In this document: positions 1 through 6,543 of the stretch, in pieces
Numbering within the stretch: the stretch's first letter is position 1
How the letters are laid out: each line of letters opens with the position of its first letter
Notes under the pieces: generated by a model
What the model was told of the DNA's origin: nothing
The model's input: the letters and a program-made list of their open reading frames with translations, nothing else
The model's database searches: none
NCBI GenBank assembly: GCA_019419485.1
Contig: DXZV01000017.1
Coordinates: 1-18,384, forward strand
Source: Collinsella sp.
Lineage (GTDB): Bacteria > Actinomycetota > Coriobacteriia > Coriobacteriales > Coriobacteriaceae
Reading direction: 5' to 3'
Length of the DNA stretch: 18,384 bases
Position numbers and translations under genes: made by a program

Positions 1-176
1 GACTTGCAGCGACGGACCTCGGGACGCTCTTACACCACGTCTGCGCGCGCCACCAATAAATCTCATTAAGATCTTCTTTTATTAACGAAAATAATGTAGC
101 TACAACGGTAACAGTACTCATATTTGCCGTTTTTTGGCCACAGTCCTTCGGAGGGTCCTCGAAAATAGTCCCGAGC
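1..176. other. Left edge, no gene recognised
   Basis: No coding region, RNA gene or terminator could be supported here. The stretch is AT-richer around 58-105 than the rest of the window and holds a small palindrome AAGATCTT at 69-76. It may be the promoter or 3' region of a gene outside the window. Open frames crossing it on both strands continue into the repeats and the tRNA gene and look like chance frames. Confidence 0.4.
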
Positions 177-231
177 CGGCACTTGGGGACGTTCCTATAA
201 TGTCGGCACTTAGGAGCGTCCCCAAGTGCCG
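177..231. repeat. REP-like imperfect palindrome
   Basis: The left arm 177-196 (CGGCACTTGGGGACGTTCCT) and right arm 212-231 are reverse complements over 20 bp with one difference, which would be a G-U pair in RNA. The 15-nt loop carries a further copy of CGGCACTT at 204-211, so the arm end is also repeated directly. There is no T-run on either side, so it is unlikely to be a simple terminator. The shape fits a REP/BIME-type dispersed palindrome, but no second copy was seen in this window, so the family assignment is inference. Confidence 0.6.
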
Positions 232-247
232 ACACCGCGTCTGCCTG

Positions 248-490
248 CGGCGGCCGCGCCCCGCTGCGTCGCTCCGCATCCTTGCGGGTTCGGATTCCTC
301 CGCTTGGCGGCGTTGGCTCGATTTGCTTGACGTGAGGGGCTCTTGGCTGGTGTGGGACGGAGGGATTCCGCGTCCGCCTGGTCGGCGGCCGCGCCCCGCT
401 GCGTCGCTTCGCTCCTTGCGTGCTGCGCTGGAAAACGCTTCGCGTTTCCTCAGCTCCGCACCCTTGCGGGCTCGAATTCCTCCGCTTGCC
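248..490. repeat. Degenerate direct repeats beside tRNA-Gln
   Basis: Two block types recur in order. A 26-bp block at 248-273 is identical at 383-408. A roughly 35-bp block at 272-306 recurs with a few substitutions at 454-488. In addition, the 16 bp TGGGACGGAGGGATTC, the acceptor and T-arm end of the tRNA-Gln gene at 544-559, recurs exactly at 353-368. The stretch therefore reads as a diverged tandem duplication of the tRNA 3' end plus its downstream sequence, 248-368 and 383-559. The second unit has about 45 extra bases (409-453). Reading frames through it are arginine-rich and non-protein-like. Confidence 0.65.
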
Positions 491-530
491 CACAAGAAAG
501 CGCCCTGGGCCGTTATGGGCTTAGGGCGCT
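491..530 (-). terminator. Intrinsic terminator of tRNA-Gln
   Basis: On the minus strand an 8-bp perfect stem (AGCGCCCT paired with AGGGCGCT, outer bases 499 and 530), with a partly paired interior, is followed by the T-rich CTTTCTTG at 498-491. It starts 10 nt after the encoded CCA end of the tRNA, where a tRNA gene terminator is expected. Confidence 0.75.
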
Positions 531-539
531 CAGTTTTAA

Positions 540-614
540 TGGCTGGGACGGAGGGATTCGAACCCCCAACAGCCGGCACCAAAAACCGGAGTTCTACCGT
601 TGAACTACGTCCCA
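540..614 (-). tRNA. tRNA-Gln (anticodon UUG)
   Basis: The minus strand folds into a full cloverleaf. The acceptor stem is TGGGACG with CGTCCCA. The D arm is GTTC/GAAC. The anticodon stem is CCGGT/GCCGG with loop TTTTGGT, giving anticodon TTG. The T arm carries GGTTCGAAT. The U1-A72 pair and G discriminator are typical of bacterial tRNA-Gln. CCA is encoded: bases 542-540 read CCA on the minus strand. The gene lies 38 bp after the stop codon of the cwlM-like gene on the same strand and could be read through from it; no convincing separate promoter was seen in the gap. Confidence 0.96.
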
Positions 615-652
615 ATGTGTGGTGTTGCCCAAAAGCAACTCGTCTAGTTTAC

Positions 653-1558
653 CTAATCTGCGAGGGCATCGCAAACGCCGTCGAGTAGGCGTACGGCGAG
701 CGTCTGCGCGTCGCTGGCCGTGAAGGTGCCGTTGTAGCGCGTCATGCCCGTGAGCTCAATGCGAATGCGAGCCGGCTTCTGCTGCGCGGCGACATTGGCG
801 GTGCGGATGCGCTGGGCCAGGTTGTGGCACTCGGCGAGGGCAATCGTGGCGCGTGGCGCGGCGTCGGCGGGCAGCTCGTCGCTTGCGATCTCGAGCACCA
901 GGTCAACGTCGGTTGGGACCTCGGAGTCGCAGAGCATCATGCCGCTGTTGTCGGTCGTTGCCGTGGCGATGTTCCACATGCGCGAAGCAACGCTGCGTGC
1001 GATGGGGTCCTCACCGATAACGGCGATCTGGAAGCGCTCGAGCACGTTGGCGGCGCGAGCAAAACCGATGCGGGACTCGGCTTCGGTGACCGAGGGCTTG
1101 CCCTCCCACACATGGTGCAGGCGGTTGATGTAGGCGTAGGTGTCCTGGAAGGCCATGCCGTCGGCAAACAGGCCGACATTTTCCTGGAACTGCTGCAGGG
1201 CGGCCTCGGTATGCGGACCAAAGTAGCCGTCGTCTTCGCCACAGGCAAAGCCCAAAACGTTGAGAGCGCGCTGCAGGGCCTGCACATCGGCGCCATGGAA
1301 ATTGGGCATGCGCAGATACAGAGTGCGGTCGCCCAGCTTATACGAGGCGTCGACCAGGGCGCTCCAACAGGGGATATCGACGGCATGACCGGCAGCAAGG
1401 CCGCCGTCGAGCCTGAAGGTGCTGACGGCCTGCTCGGTGGTGGTGCCAAAGCGCTTGTCGGCGACCTCGTCGGCATCGATGGTGTAACCGAGCTGCAGAA
1501 GGCGGGACTGAACATCCTCGACGGCTGCTCCCTGCATGCCCGTGGTAATAGGTTCCAT
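653..1558 (-). CDS. CwlM-like peptidoglycan-binding, degenerate amidase protein
   Basis: A 301-residue protein without signal peptide or membrane segment, so predicted cytoplasmic. It has two PG_binding_1 repeats, roughly residues 5-75 and 78-150; the second contains ADVQALQRALNVLGF and DGYFGP. From memory, the join ASYKLGDRTLY closely matches ASYRLGARTLY of mycobacterial CwlM. Residues 175-300 align loosely with the Amidase_3 part of CwlM, but are shortened and lack the usual DPGHGG-type zinc motif. Mycobacterial CwlM is an enzymatically dead cytoplasmic protein that activates MurA when phosphorylated; a similar regulatory role here is inference. The ATG at 1558 has AAAGGGG seven bases upstream. 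The tRNA-Gln gene follows; a polyprenyl synthase gene precedes on the same strand. General alternative: any PG-binding-domain protein. Confidence 0.8.
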   Translation of the reverse strand: MEPITTGMQGAAVEDVQSRLLQLGYTIDADEVADKRFGTTTEQAVSTFRLDGGLAAGHAVDIPCWSALVDASYKLGDRTLYLRMPNFHGADVQALQRALNVLGFACGEDDGYFGPHTEAALQQFQENVGLFADGMAFQDTYAYINRLHHVWEGKPSVTEAESRIGFARAANVLERFQIAVIGEDPIARSVASRMWNIATATTDNSGMMLCDSEVPTDVDLVLEIASDELPADAAPRATIALAECHNLAQRIRTANVAAQQKPARIRIELTGMTRYNGTFTASDAQTLAVRLLDGVCDALAD

Positions 1559-1697
1559 GAACGAACCCCTTTCGGCGTACGATTCGTACTATTTTGAGCG
1601 CGTGTCGGATAGACAACGCGAGACAATGCATAAACATGCACTCAACAGTGTAGCAACTTGTACCCAAACGCGCTGCCCACAGGTTTTGTGACCCCCG

Positions 1698-2723
1698 CTA
1701 GTTGAGGCGCTCCACAAAGAAATCTGCCATGGAGAGGAACAGTTCGCGTGCGTGCGGGTCAAGCTCAACGTTCTCGATGGCAGCCTTGGCTTTTGCGGTC
1801 AGGTCCAGCGCGTAGGCGTGAGCATATTCGATGGAGCCGGTCTGCTGGAAGATCTCCACGGCGCGCGCGAGCTGCGCGGGGTCCTCGGTGCCCGAGGAAA
1901 GGATTGCCTCGACCTCGTCGTGATGGCGCTCATCAGACAGGGCGTGCACGGCAACGAGCGTGCGTTTGCCCTCGGTGATGTCGGTGCGGAAGTCCTTGTT
2001 GGCGGCCTCTTTGGTGCCGACCAAGTTGAGCAGGTCGTCCTGAATCTGAAAGGCAAGGCCGGTGTGCAGGCCAAAGGCGCGTAGCGCCTCGACCTGCTCT
2101 TCGCTGCCGCCGCCGATAATGGCTCCGGCGGCAAGCGGCGTGGCTCCGCTGTAATACGCGGTCTTGTGCGTCGCCATGTCCAGGTAGTCATCAACCGAGA
2201 TATCAAAGCGCTCGTCACGGACCCAACCCAGGTCAAGCGCTTGACCCTCGATGGTGCGGACGATCATCTCGGTAAGCTCGTGGAGCACACGCAGCTTCAC
2301 GTCGGACTCGAGCGTGGGATCGTCGAGAACCGTCTTGGTGACCATGGTGAGCGCCAGGTCGCCACAATTGATGGCGAGCCCCGTGCCCTCGGTAAGGTGC
2401 ATGCAGGGCTTGCCTCGACGAAGCTGTCCGTTGTCGGCGATGTCGTCGTGGATGAGCGCACCCGACTGGAAATGCTCGATAGCTGCCGCGGCGCTGCGGG
2501 CGCTCTCAAAGCTACCGCCCACTGCGGTTGCGGCGAGCATGCAGATAAGCGGGCGGTGGCGCTTGCCGGCGTTGGCCGTAAAAGCCGAGAGCGGCGCGTA
2601 CAGGTAGCGTTCGATATCGGCAGAGGTCGCCTGTCCGTCAAAGAACGTGGCCAGATAGTCATTAATCTGGTCAAAGTGCTGGGCTAAAAAGCAGGTAAAC
2701 GGACTGGACACGGGTTCTCGCAT
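1698..2723 (-). CDS. Polyprenyl diphosphate synthase (class I isoprenyl synthase)
   Basis: A 341-residue soluble trans-prenyltransferase that condenses isopentenyl diphosphate with allylic diphosphates to make quinone side chains or longer isoprenoids. Visible motifs: GKRHRP (53-58) for isopentenyl diphosphate binding; first Asp-rich motif DDIAD (93-97) followed by LRRGKP; HKT (186-188); second Asp-rich motif within FQIQDDLLN (225-233); TEGKRTL (250-256). Residues four and five before the first motif are Ala and Gly rather than Phe or Tyr, which in this family favours products of C20 or longer. Length is normal. The ATG at 2723 has only a weak AAAG-like ribosome site, but no later start keeps the N-terminal helix. 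The cwlM-like gene lies 139 bp downstream; the PTS-HAD gene ends 115 bp upstream. Exact chain length cannot be decided from sequence. Confidence 0.88.
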   Translation of the reverse strand: MREPVSSPFTCFLAQHFDQINDYLATFFDGQATSADIERYLYAPLSAFTANAGKRHRPLICMLAATAVGGSFESARSAAAAIEHFQSGALIHDDIADNGQLRRGKPCMHLTEGTGLAINCGDLALTMVTKTVLDDPTLESDVKLRVLHELTEMIVRTIEGQALDLGWVRDERFDISVDDYLDMATHKTAYYSGATPLAAGAIIGGGSEEQVEALRAFGLHTGLAFQIQDDLLNLVGTKEAANKDFRTDITEGKRTLVAVHALSDERHHDEVEAILSSGTEDPAQLARAVEIFQQTGSIEYAHAYALDLTAKAKAAIENVELDPHARELFLSMADFFVERLN

Positions 2724-2838
2724 TCTTTGATAGGTTGCATCGTTGCATTATGCAGACAACATATTGCCACATTAGGGCGTCGAGCGCGGCGGTTGAAGAC
2801 GATTGGTCCATGCGGCCGCAAGTGCAGTAGGGGCTTGG

Positions 2839-5289
2839 CTAGATAAGCCCAAAGTGTTCGAGCGCGGTGACGACGCCGTCGTGGTCGATGCTGTCGGTGA
2901 CATAGTCGGCCTTTTCCTTGAGGAAGTCCGGTGCATTGCCCATGGCGATGCCGACGTCGACGGCGTTCATCAGCGAGATGTCATTGCTGGCATCACCGAT
3001 GCCATACACCGCTCCATGGTTGGGGTCGAGAGCGTCGAGTACGGACTGGATACCCTCGCGCTTGGTACATTCGCGAGGCGAAATCTCGGTCACTTCGAGC
3101 TCGAGCTCGTTAAAGCAGAGCAGCGGCTCAAACGCTTGATCCTGAGCGATGCGGTTGGCAAGCGACGTGGACATTAAGATCTTGTAGGCGCTGTAATGTT
3201 GCAGCTGCGTAATTGCATCGCCCACGGTGCGGGCGTATCCCGGGGCGTCGGGCGCATCGGCACTCATGCGAACGACGCCATTGAGTCCCTCAAAACGAAT
3301 CACTTCGTCCGATTGCTCAAGAATGGGAGCAAGGCGCTGCAGCATGCCGGGCGTCATCGCCAAATCGCGAATCACGTGTCCCTCAAGTTCGACATAGCCA
3401 CCCGCGAGGCAGACGATGCCGGTCCAGGGCAGCTCGAGCAGCTTTGGATGGATGCAGCTCAGCGTGCGCCCTGTGCAGATAAACGCCATATTGCCCTTGG
3501 CGACAAAATCACGGATGGCTTGCGAGACCGCTTCATTGGGATAGGGGGAGAGGTCTCGCTCGCTCTCGGGAAGCTCTTGTGCCACTCGAGGGTCTTGCCA
3601 GGCGAGTGTTCCGTCGATATCGAAGAAGCAGATATCGCCGCGCCTATGGGCTGCGCTGGCGGCAGGGGAGGCCGAGGTGGTGGGCACAAATCCCGGTTCG
3701 AAGCCCATGATCTGGTCAAAATGCTCTTTAACGCGGGGAACGGAGATGCCAATAATCACCTGGGCGGTCTTGCCCGTAATGATGAGGCCCTTGGCGCCCA
3801 CCGCGACAAACGACGCGTTATCTGCAACGATGGAAGGGTCTGCGACCTCGACGCGCAGGCGCGTGGCGCAGTTGGTTGCGCCCACGATATTGCCAACGCC
3901 ACCTAAAAGCTGAATTACCCGCTCAGCGAGGACGTGATCTTGATCGGATTGAATACTGACCTCGCCATTGGGAGATTGCTCTTTGGCAAAGCCGCTTCCC
4001 GTTAAACGATCGATTGCCGCGCGATTGGAGACATGATCCTCGCGGCCCGGCGTCTTAAGGTCATAGACCAAGATGAGTGCTCGAAAACTAACAAAAAAGA
4101 TGAGGCTAAAGGCAAGACCGATACCGAGCGCCAAAAGGTAGGAGCCGGCATGCATTCGCATGAGTGGGATGAAGTTGAAGGCCATCATTTCCATGAGACC
4201 GCCCGAGAAGATGCCGACGATACCGAAGAAGTTCATGGTCATGGCAAGGCAGGAGGATAGGACGGCGTAGAGCAAAAAGAGTCCAGGATAGGTGAACATA
4301 AAGAGAAACTCGAGCGGCTCGGTGACACCGCAGACCACCGAGGCGACGATGGCGGGCAAAAGGATGACCTTAAGGCCGGCGCGGCGTTCGGGTTTGGCGG
4401 TGAAATAGAATGCCGCCGCGATGGCGGGAAGGCCAAAGAGCTTGCCCCAGCCGGTGGCGGTAAAACCTGCCCAGGGCGCAAGTTCATTTAAAGGGCGCGT
4501 GCTATGGGAGAGAATGGGGAGCAGGTTGGTCCACGTGGCGTAAATACCGTCGTGAATGACCAGATTGTCGTAATAGATGGGCATATAGAGCAGGTGGTGC
4601 AGCCCCATGGGCTCGAGTGCTCGCTCCAAAAACACAAAGATGCCCACGCCGAAGGGGCCGACGCCCGCAAGTGCGTGGCGCAGCGTTTCGGTCACGGCGT
4701 ATGCGAAGGGCACGATGGCGGCCGAGATGGCGGCAAGGGCAAACACGGCAAAAAAGCTGATGAGGTAGACCAGCGAGGAACCCGAGAAGGTGCCGAGCCA
4801 ATCGGGAACCTTGGCATCGTAGAAGCGGTCATGGATGGCGACGACGGTTGCCGATACCGCCAGCGGGCCGATAATGCCGGTATCGAGCGTCTTGATGCCG
4901 TCGATGACGGTGATACCGCTGGCGGGGGTCAAAGGTGATGGGTACTTAAGCCCAAGGTTGTCTCCGCTCAGCTTAATGATCTCGCTCAAAAAGAAGCAAT
5001 AGGCAAAATAGGCCACGAGTGCCTCGAGGCAGCAGCGTGCCGGTTGCTTTTGGGCAAGACCGATAGGCAGCGCTACGGCAAAAAGGAGCGGGAGACGTTT
5101 AAAGACCGTCCACGAGCCGCGCTGGATGATGGTCCAGAAAACGTACCAAGGGGTTCCGTATACGGCGAGGTCGCCGACGATGTCTACGGTCGTGGCGAGG
5201 GCGGAGATGCCGACCATGAGGCCTGATATAGAAAACAGCATGGCGGGCGCGAACATTGCCCCGCCAAAGCGTTGGATTTTTTGCAGCAT
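2839..5289 (-). CDS. PTS EIIC-EIIB-HAD phosphatase fusion protein
   Basis: An 816-residue protein with three parts. Residues 1-410 are a multi-spanning EIIC of the glucose/glucoside superfamily, with the conserved CGVTEPLEF (320-328) in the sugar-binding region. Residues about 450-528 are an EIIB with the phospho-cysteine in GATNCATRLR (Cys474). After a Ser/Ala/Thr-rich linker, residues about 552-816 are a Cof-type HAD hydrolase with FFDIDGT (nucleophile Asp557, acid Asp559), CTGRT (605-609), a lysine near 743 and GDASND (765-770), so all catalytic motifs are present. The C-then-B order recalls MalX rather than BC-ordered TreB. Expected role: phosphorylating uptake of a glucose, maltose or trehalose type sugar; the phosphatase may act on the imported sugar phosphate (inference). 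No EIIA is attached. Start: Met at 5289 has GAGAGG six bases upstream; the frame can extend to an ATG at 5307 with poorer spacing. Divergent from the GntR gene. Confidence 0.88.
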   Translation of the reverse strand: MLQKIQRFGGAMFAPAMLFSISGLMVGISALATTVDIVGDLAVYGTPWYVFWTIIQRGSWTVFKRLPLLFAVALPIGLAQKQPARCCLEALVAYFAYCFFLSEIIKLSGDNLGLKYPSPLTPASGITVIDGIKTLDTGIIGPLAVSATVVAIHDRFYDAKVPDWLGTFSGSSLVYLISFFAVFALAAISAAIVPFAYAVTETLRHALAGVGPFGVGIFVFLERALEPMGLHHLLYMPIYYDNLVIHDGIYATWTNLLPILSHSTRPLNELAPWAGFTATGWGKLFGLPAIAAAFYFTAKPERRAGLKVILLPAIVASVVCGVTEPLEFLFMFTYPGLFLLYAVLSSCLAMTMNFFGIVGIFSGGLMEMMAFNFIPLMRMHAGSYLLALGIGLAFSLIFFVSFRALILVYDLKTPGREDHVSNRAAIDRLTGSGFAKEQSPNGEVSIQSDQDHVLAERVIQLLGGVGNIVGATNCATRLRVEVADPSIVADNASFVAVGAKGLIITGKTAQVIIGISVPRVKEHFDQIMGFEPGFVPTTSASPAASAAHRRGDICFFDIDGTLAWQDPRVAQELPESERDLSPYPNEAVSQAIRDFVAKGNMAFICTGRTLSCIHPKLLELPWTGIVCLAGGYVELEGHVIRDLAMTPGMLQRLAPILEQSDEVIRFEGLNGVVRMSADAPDAPGYARTVGDAITQLQHYSAYKILMSTSLANRIAQDQAFEPLLCFNELELEVTEISPRECTKREGIQSVLDALDPNHGAVYGIGDASNDISLMNAVDVGIAMGNAPDFLKEKADYVTDSIDHDGVVTALEHFGLI

Positions 5290-5331
5290 ATTCTGCCTCT
5301 CGACCATAAGCCCGCCGTGTCTGCGGTGGAA

Positions 5332-5355
5332 CGTTTAAACAATGAGTTAATTGTA
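5332..5355 (-). promoter_or_regulatory. Candidate PTS promoter -10 with GntR operator
   Basis: On the minus strand a -10-like TACAAT (5355-5350) is followed after nine bases by the palindrome GTTTAAAC (5340-5333), within CATTGTTTAAACG. A repressor bound there would cover the likely start of transcription. No good -35 box was seen. The same palindrome recurs before the GntR gene and before malQ. Confidence 0.5.
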
Positions 5356-5453
5356 GGGGGAGTGAGCGTTCGCCGCATTGTTGGTTTTGATTCGAATCGA
5401 TTGGAGCATCACGGGCGCCGTTGACAGTTAATAATCGGTGCTTTGCCGATAGA

Positions 5454-5484
5454 CGGTTTAAACAACCCAAAGAAATGCTATCGT
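5454..5484 (+). promoter_or_regulatory. Candidate GntR promoter with operator
   Basis: GTTTAAAC at 5456-5463 (in CGGTTTAAACAAC) overlaps a possible -35 TTTAAA (5457-5462), 16 bases before TATCGT (5479-5484), which has an extended-type TGC in front. This suggests autoregulation. A clear TTGACA at 5421-5426 upstream has no good -10 at normal spacing and could be an alternative element. Confidence 0.45.
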
Positions 5485-5517
5485 GCCTAGCCATACATAT
5501 TCATTAGAGGTGAAATC

Positions 5518-6237
5518 ATGCCAAAAGCGATTTACGAAGGAATCTACCGCGAGATCCGTTCGCGCATCATCAACGGGACCTATGCGTTTCAGGAGATGCT
5601 GCCAACCGAAGCCGAGCTGACCGCGGAGTTTGGCTGCACGCGTAATACCGTTCGACGCGCCTTGAGCATGCTGGCCGACCAGATGTTTGTGCAGCCTATA
5701 CACGGTAAGGGCGTGCGCGTTATTTGGCTTAAGGGCGAAACCGACATGCTGGGCGCACTCGAAGAGGTTGAGTCGTTTGGCGAGTTCGCAAAACGCAACA
5801 ATGCCGTCGCATCGACCGAGGTCAAGTCTTTTGAACATTTGATTTGCACTGAGCAACTCTCTCGTCGCCTGGGCTTTAAGGTGGGCGAGGAGCTGATTCG
5901 CGTAGTGCGTGTCCGAAGCCTCAACGGCAGCGCGCGCCAAGTGGACCATGGCTACTTTTTGGCGTCGATCGCCAAGGGCCTGACCCCCGAGATCGCGGCG
6001 GATTCTATCTACGGCTATCTGGAGCACAAGCGCGGCGTCAAAGTGATGGCGAGCCGTCGTACGGTGAGTGTCGAGCTCGCCAACGATGAGGACTGCAGCT
6101 ACTTGGACCTTGGCAAGTACAACTGCGTCGCCGTTATGGAGAGCCAGTCGTACACCTCGGACGGCATCTTGTTCGAGGTCACGCATGCCCGCACGCATCC
6201 CGAGATCTTCCACTACCGCGTCAACTCCAAGCGATAG
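5518..6237 (+). CDS. TreR-like GntR/UTRA family transcriptional repressor
   Basis: A 239-residue regulator. The N-terminal winged helix-turn-helix covers residues 4-70: IYEGIYREIRSRIINGTY, then LPTEAELTAEFGCTRNTVRRAL as the helix-turn-helix, then a wing around HGKGVRV. Residues about 85-235 form a UTRA ligand-binding domain with SIYGYLEHKRGVKV and DEDCSYLDLGKYN, a pattern close to Bacillus TreR as I recall it. Members of the HutC branch of GntR regulators bind sugar phosphates or similar ligands and release DNA. ATG 5518 is preceded by AGAGGTG with five bases between. The gene is divergent from the PTS-HAD gene and 306 bp before the ABC operon. Palindromes TTGTTTAAACAA around it and before malQ make it the likely regulator of the whole sugar block. 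The ligand (trehalose-6-P, maltose-6-P or other) is unknown. Confidence 0.88.
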   Translation: MPKAIYEGIYREIRSRIINGTYAFQEMLPTEAELTAEFGCTRNTVRRALSMLADQMFVQPIHGKGVRVIWLKGETDMLGALEEVESFGEFAKRNNAVASTEVKSFEHLICTEQLSRRLGFKVGEELIRVVRVRSLNGSARQVDHGYFLASIAKGLTPEIAADSIYGYLEHKRGVKVMASRRTVSVELANDEDCSYLDLGKYNCVAVMESQSYTSDGILFEVTHARTHPEIFHYRVNSKR

Positions 6238-6279
6238 CCGGCTAGCTCGCAGCCTGACGAGACTCATGCCCTCAAAGCG

Positions 6280-6326
6280 AAAACGCCCGGTCAAACCGAC
6301 GATGCATCGGCTTGATCGGGCGTTTT
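6280..6326 (+). terminator. Terminator of the GntR gene
   Basis: A 20-bp stem, left arm 6280-6299 and right arm 6307-6326, with two mismatched positions that would be wobble pairs in RNA and a 7-nt loop. It ends in GTTTTCTCT on the plus strand. It lies 43 bp after the stop codon and separates the repressor gene from the ABC operon. Confidence 0.85.
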
Positions 6327-6348
6327 CTCTGCATTCGATAATAAATAA

Positions 6349-6360
6349 TTGTTTATACAA
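6349..6360. promoter_or_regulatory. Upstream GntR operator of ABC operon
   Basis: TTGTTTATACAA differs by one base from the proposed consensus TTGTTTAAACAA and is a near-palindrome. It lies 195 bp before the binding-protein start and 75 bp from the second site, a distance that would allow looping between two bound dimers. The B. subtilis TreR operator is, from memory, of the similar form TTGTATATACAA. Confidence 0.5.
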
Positions 6361-6423
6361 AACTTGTCAAGTATCAAGTTGAAATTACCGTTCACCGAAG
6401 TTTTTCTACCGTTCTAGTAATAC

Positions 6424-6435
6424 TTGTTCAAACAA
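6424..6435. promoter_or_regulatory. Downstream GntR operator of ABC operon
   Basis: TTGTTCAAACAA, one base away from TTGTTTAAACAA. It follows immediately after TAATAC (6418-6423), a possible -10 hexamer, so the arrangement resembles that before the PTS gene. No convincing -35 was found at normal spacing. Confidence 0.5.
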
Positions 6436-6469
6436 CTAGCCAAATAGCGTATTGTACAAGTCAGCAAAA

Positions 6470-6520
6470 GGGGCAAAGTCCCCGAGCCAATCTCCGAAGG
6501 CGGCGGCAAAGGGTGCCGCC
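6470..6520 (+). promoter_or_regulatory. Two leader hairpins before binding-protein gene
   Basis: GGGG-CAAAGT-CCCC (6470-6483) is followed by a 7-bp perfect stem, GGCGGCA (6502-6508) with TGCCGCC (6514-6520), five-base loop AAGGG. The second hairpin ends seven bases before the AAAGGG ribosome site of the lipoprotein gene. Neither has a T-run. They may stabilise the 5' end of an abundant mRNA; no known riboswitch fold was recognised. Confidence 0.45.
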
Positions 6521-6543
6521 ACGGTGTGAAAGGGTGGATTGTA

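Noticed and set aside
118..688. Open frames on both strands (118-615 minus, 134-688 plus, 343-603 plus)
   Set aside because: They run through the tRNA gene, its terminator and the repeats; products are arginine-rich low-complexity peptides. The minus frame contains the usual false peptide read from a tRNA gene. No ribosome site supports them.
1577..1589. Palindrome GTACGATTCGTAC before the cwlM-like gene as an operator
   Set aside because: It is a perfect 13-bp palindrome but single in the window, with no clear promoter boxes around it; too little support to list as a site.
2831..2850. GGGCTT/AAGCCC hairpin at the PTS-HAD stop codon as a terminator
   Set aside because: The stem is short, overlaps the stop codon and has no T-run on the minus strand.
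2839..5289. Trehalose-specific EIIBC (treB/treP) name for the PTS gene
   Set aside because: The domain order is C then B, unlike TreB, and specificity cannot be read from sequence; the TreR-like neighbour only hints at a disaccharide. No gene symbol was given.
5389..5398. GATTCGAATC palindrome between the PTS and GntR genes as an operator
   Set aside because: Single copy, not repeated at the other regulated promoters, and explained as well by chance.
5526..6360. Long frame opposite the GntR gene (5458-6360 minus)
   Set aside because: It lies antisense to a clear GntR/UTRA protein and crosses the terminator stem at 6280-6326; no known domain and no ribosome site.
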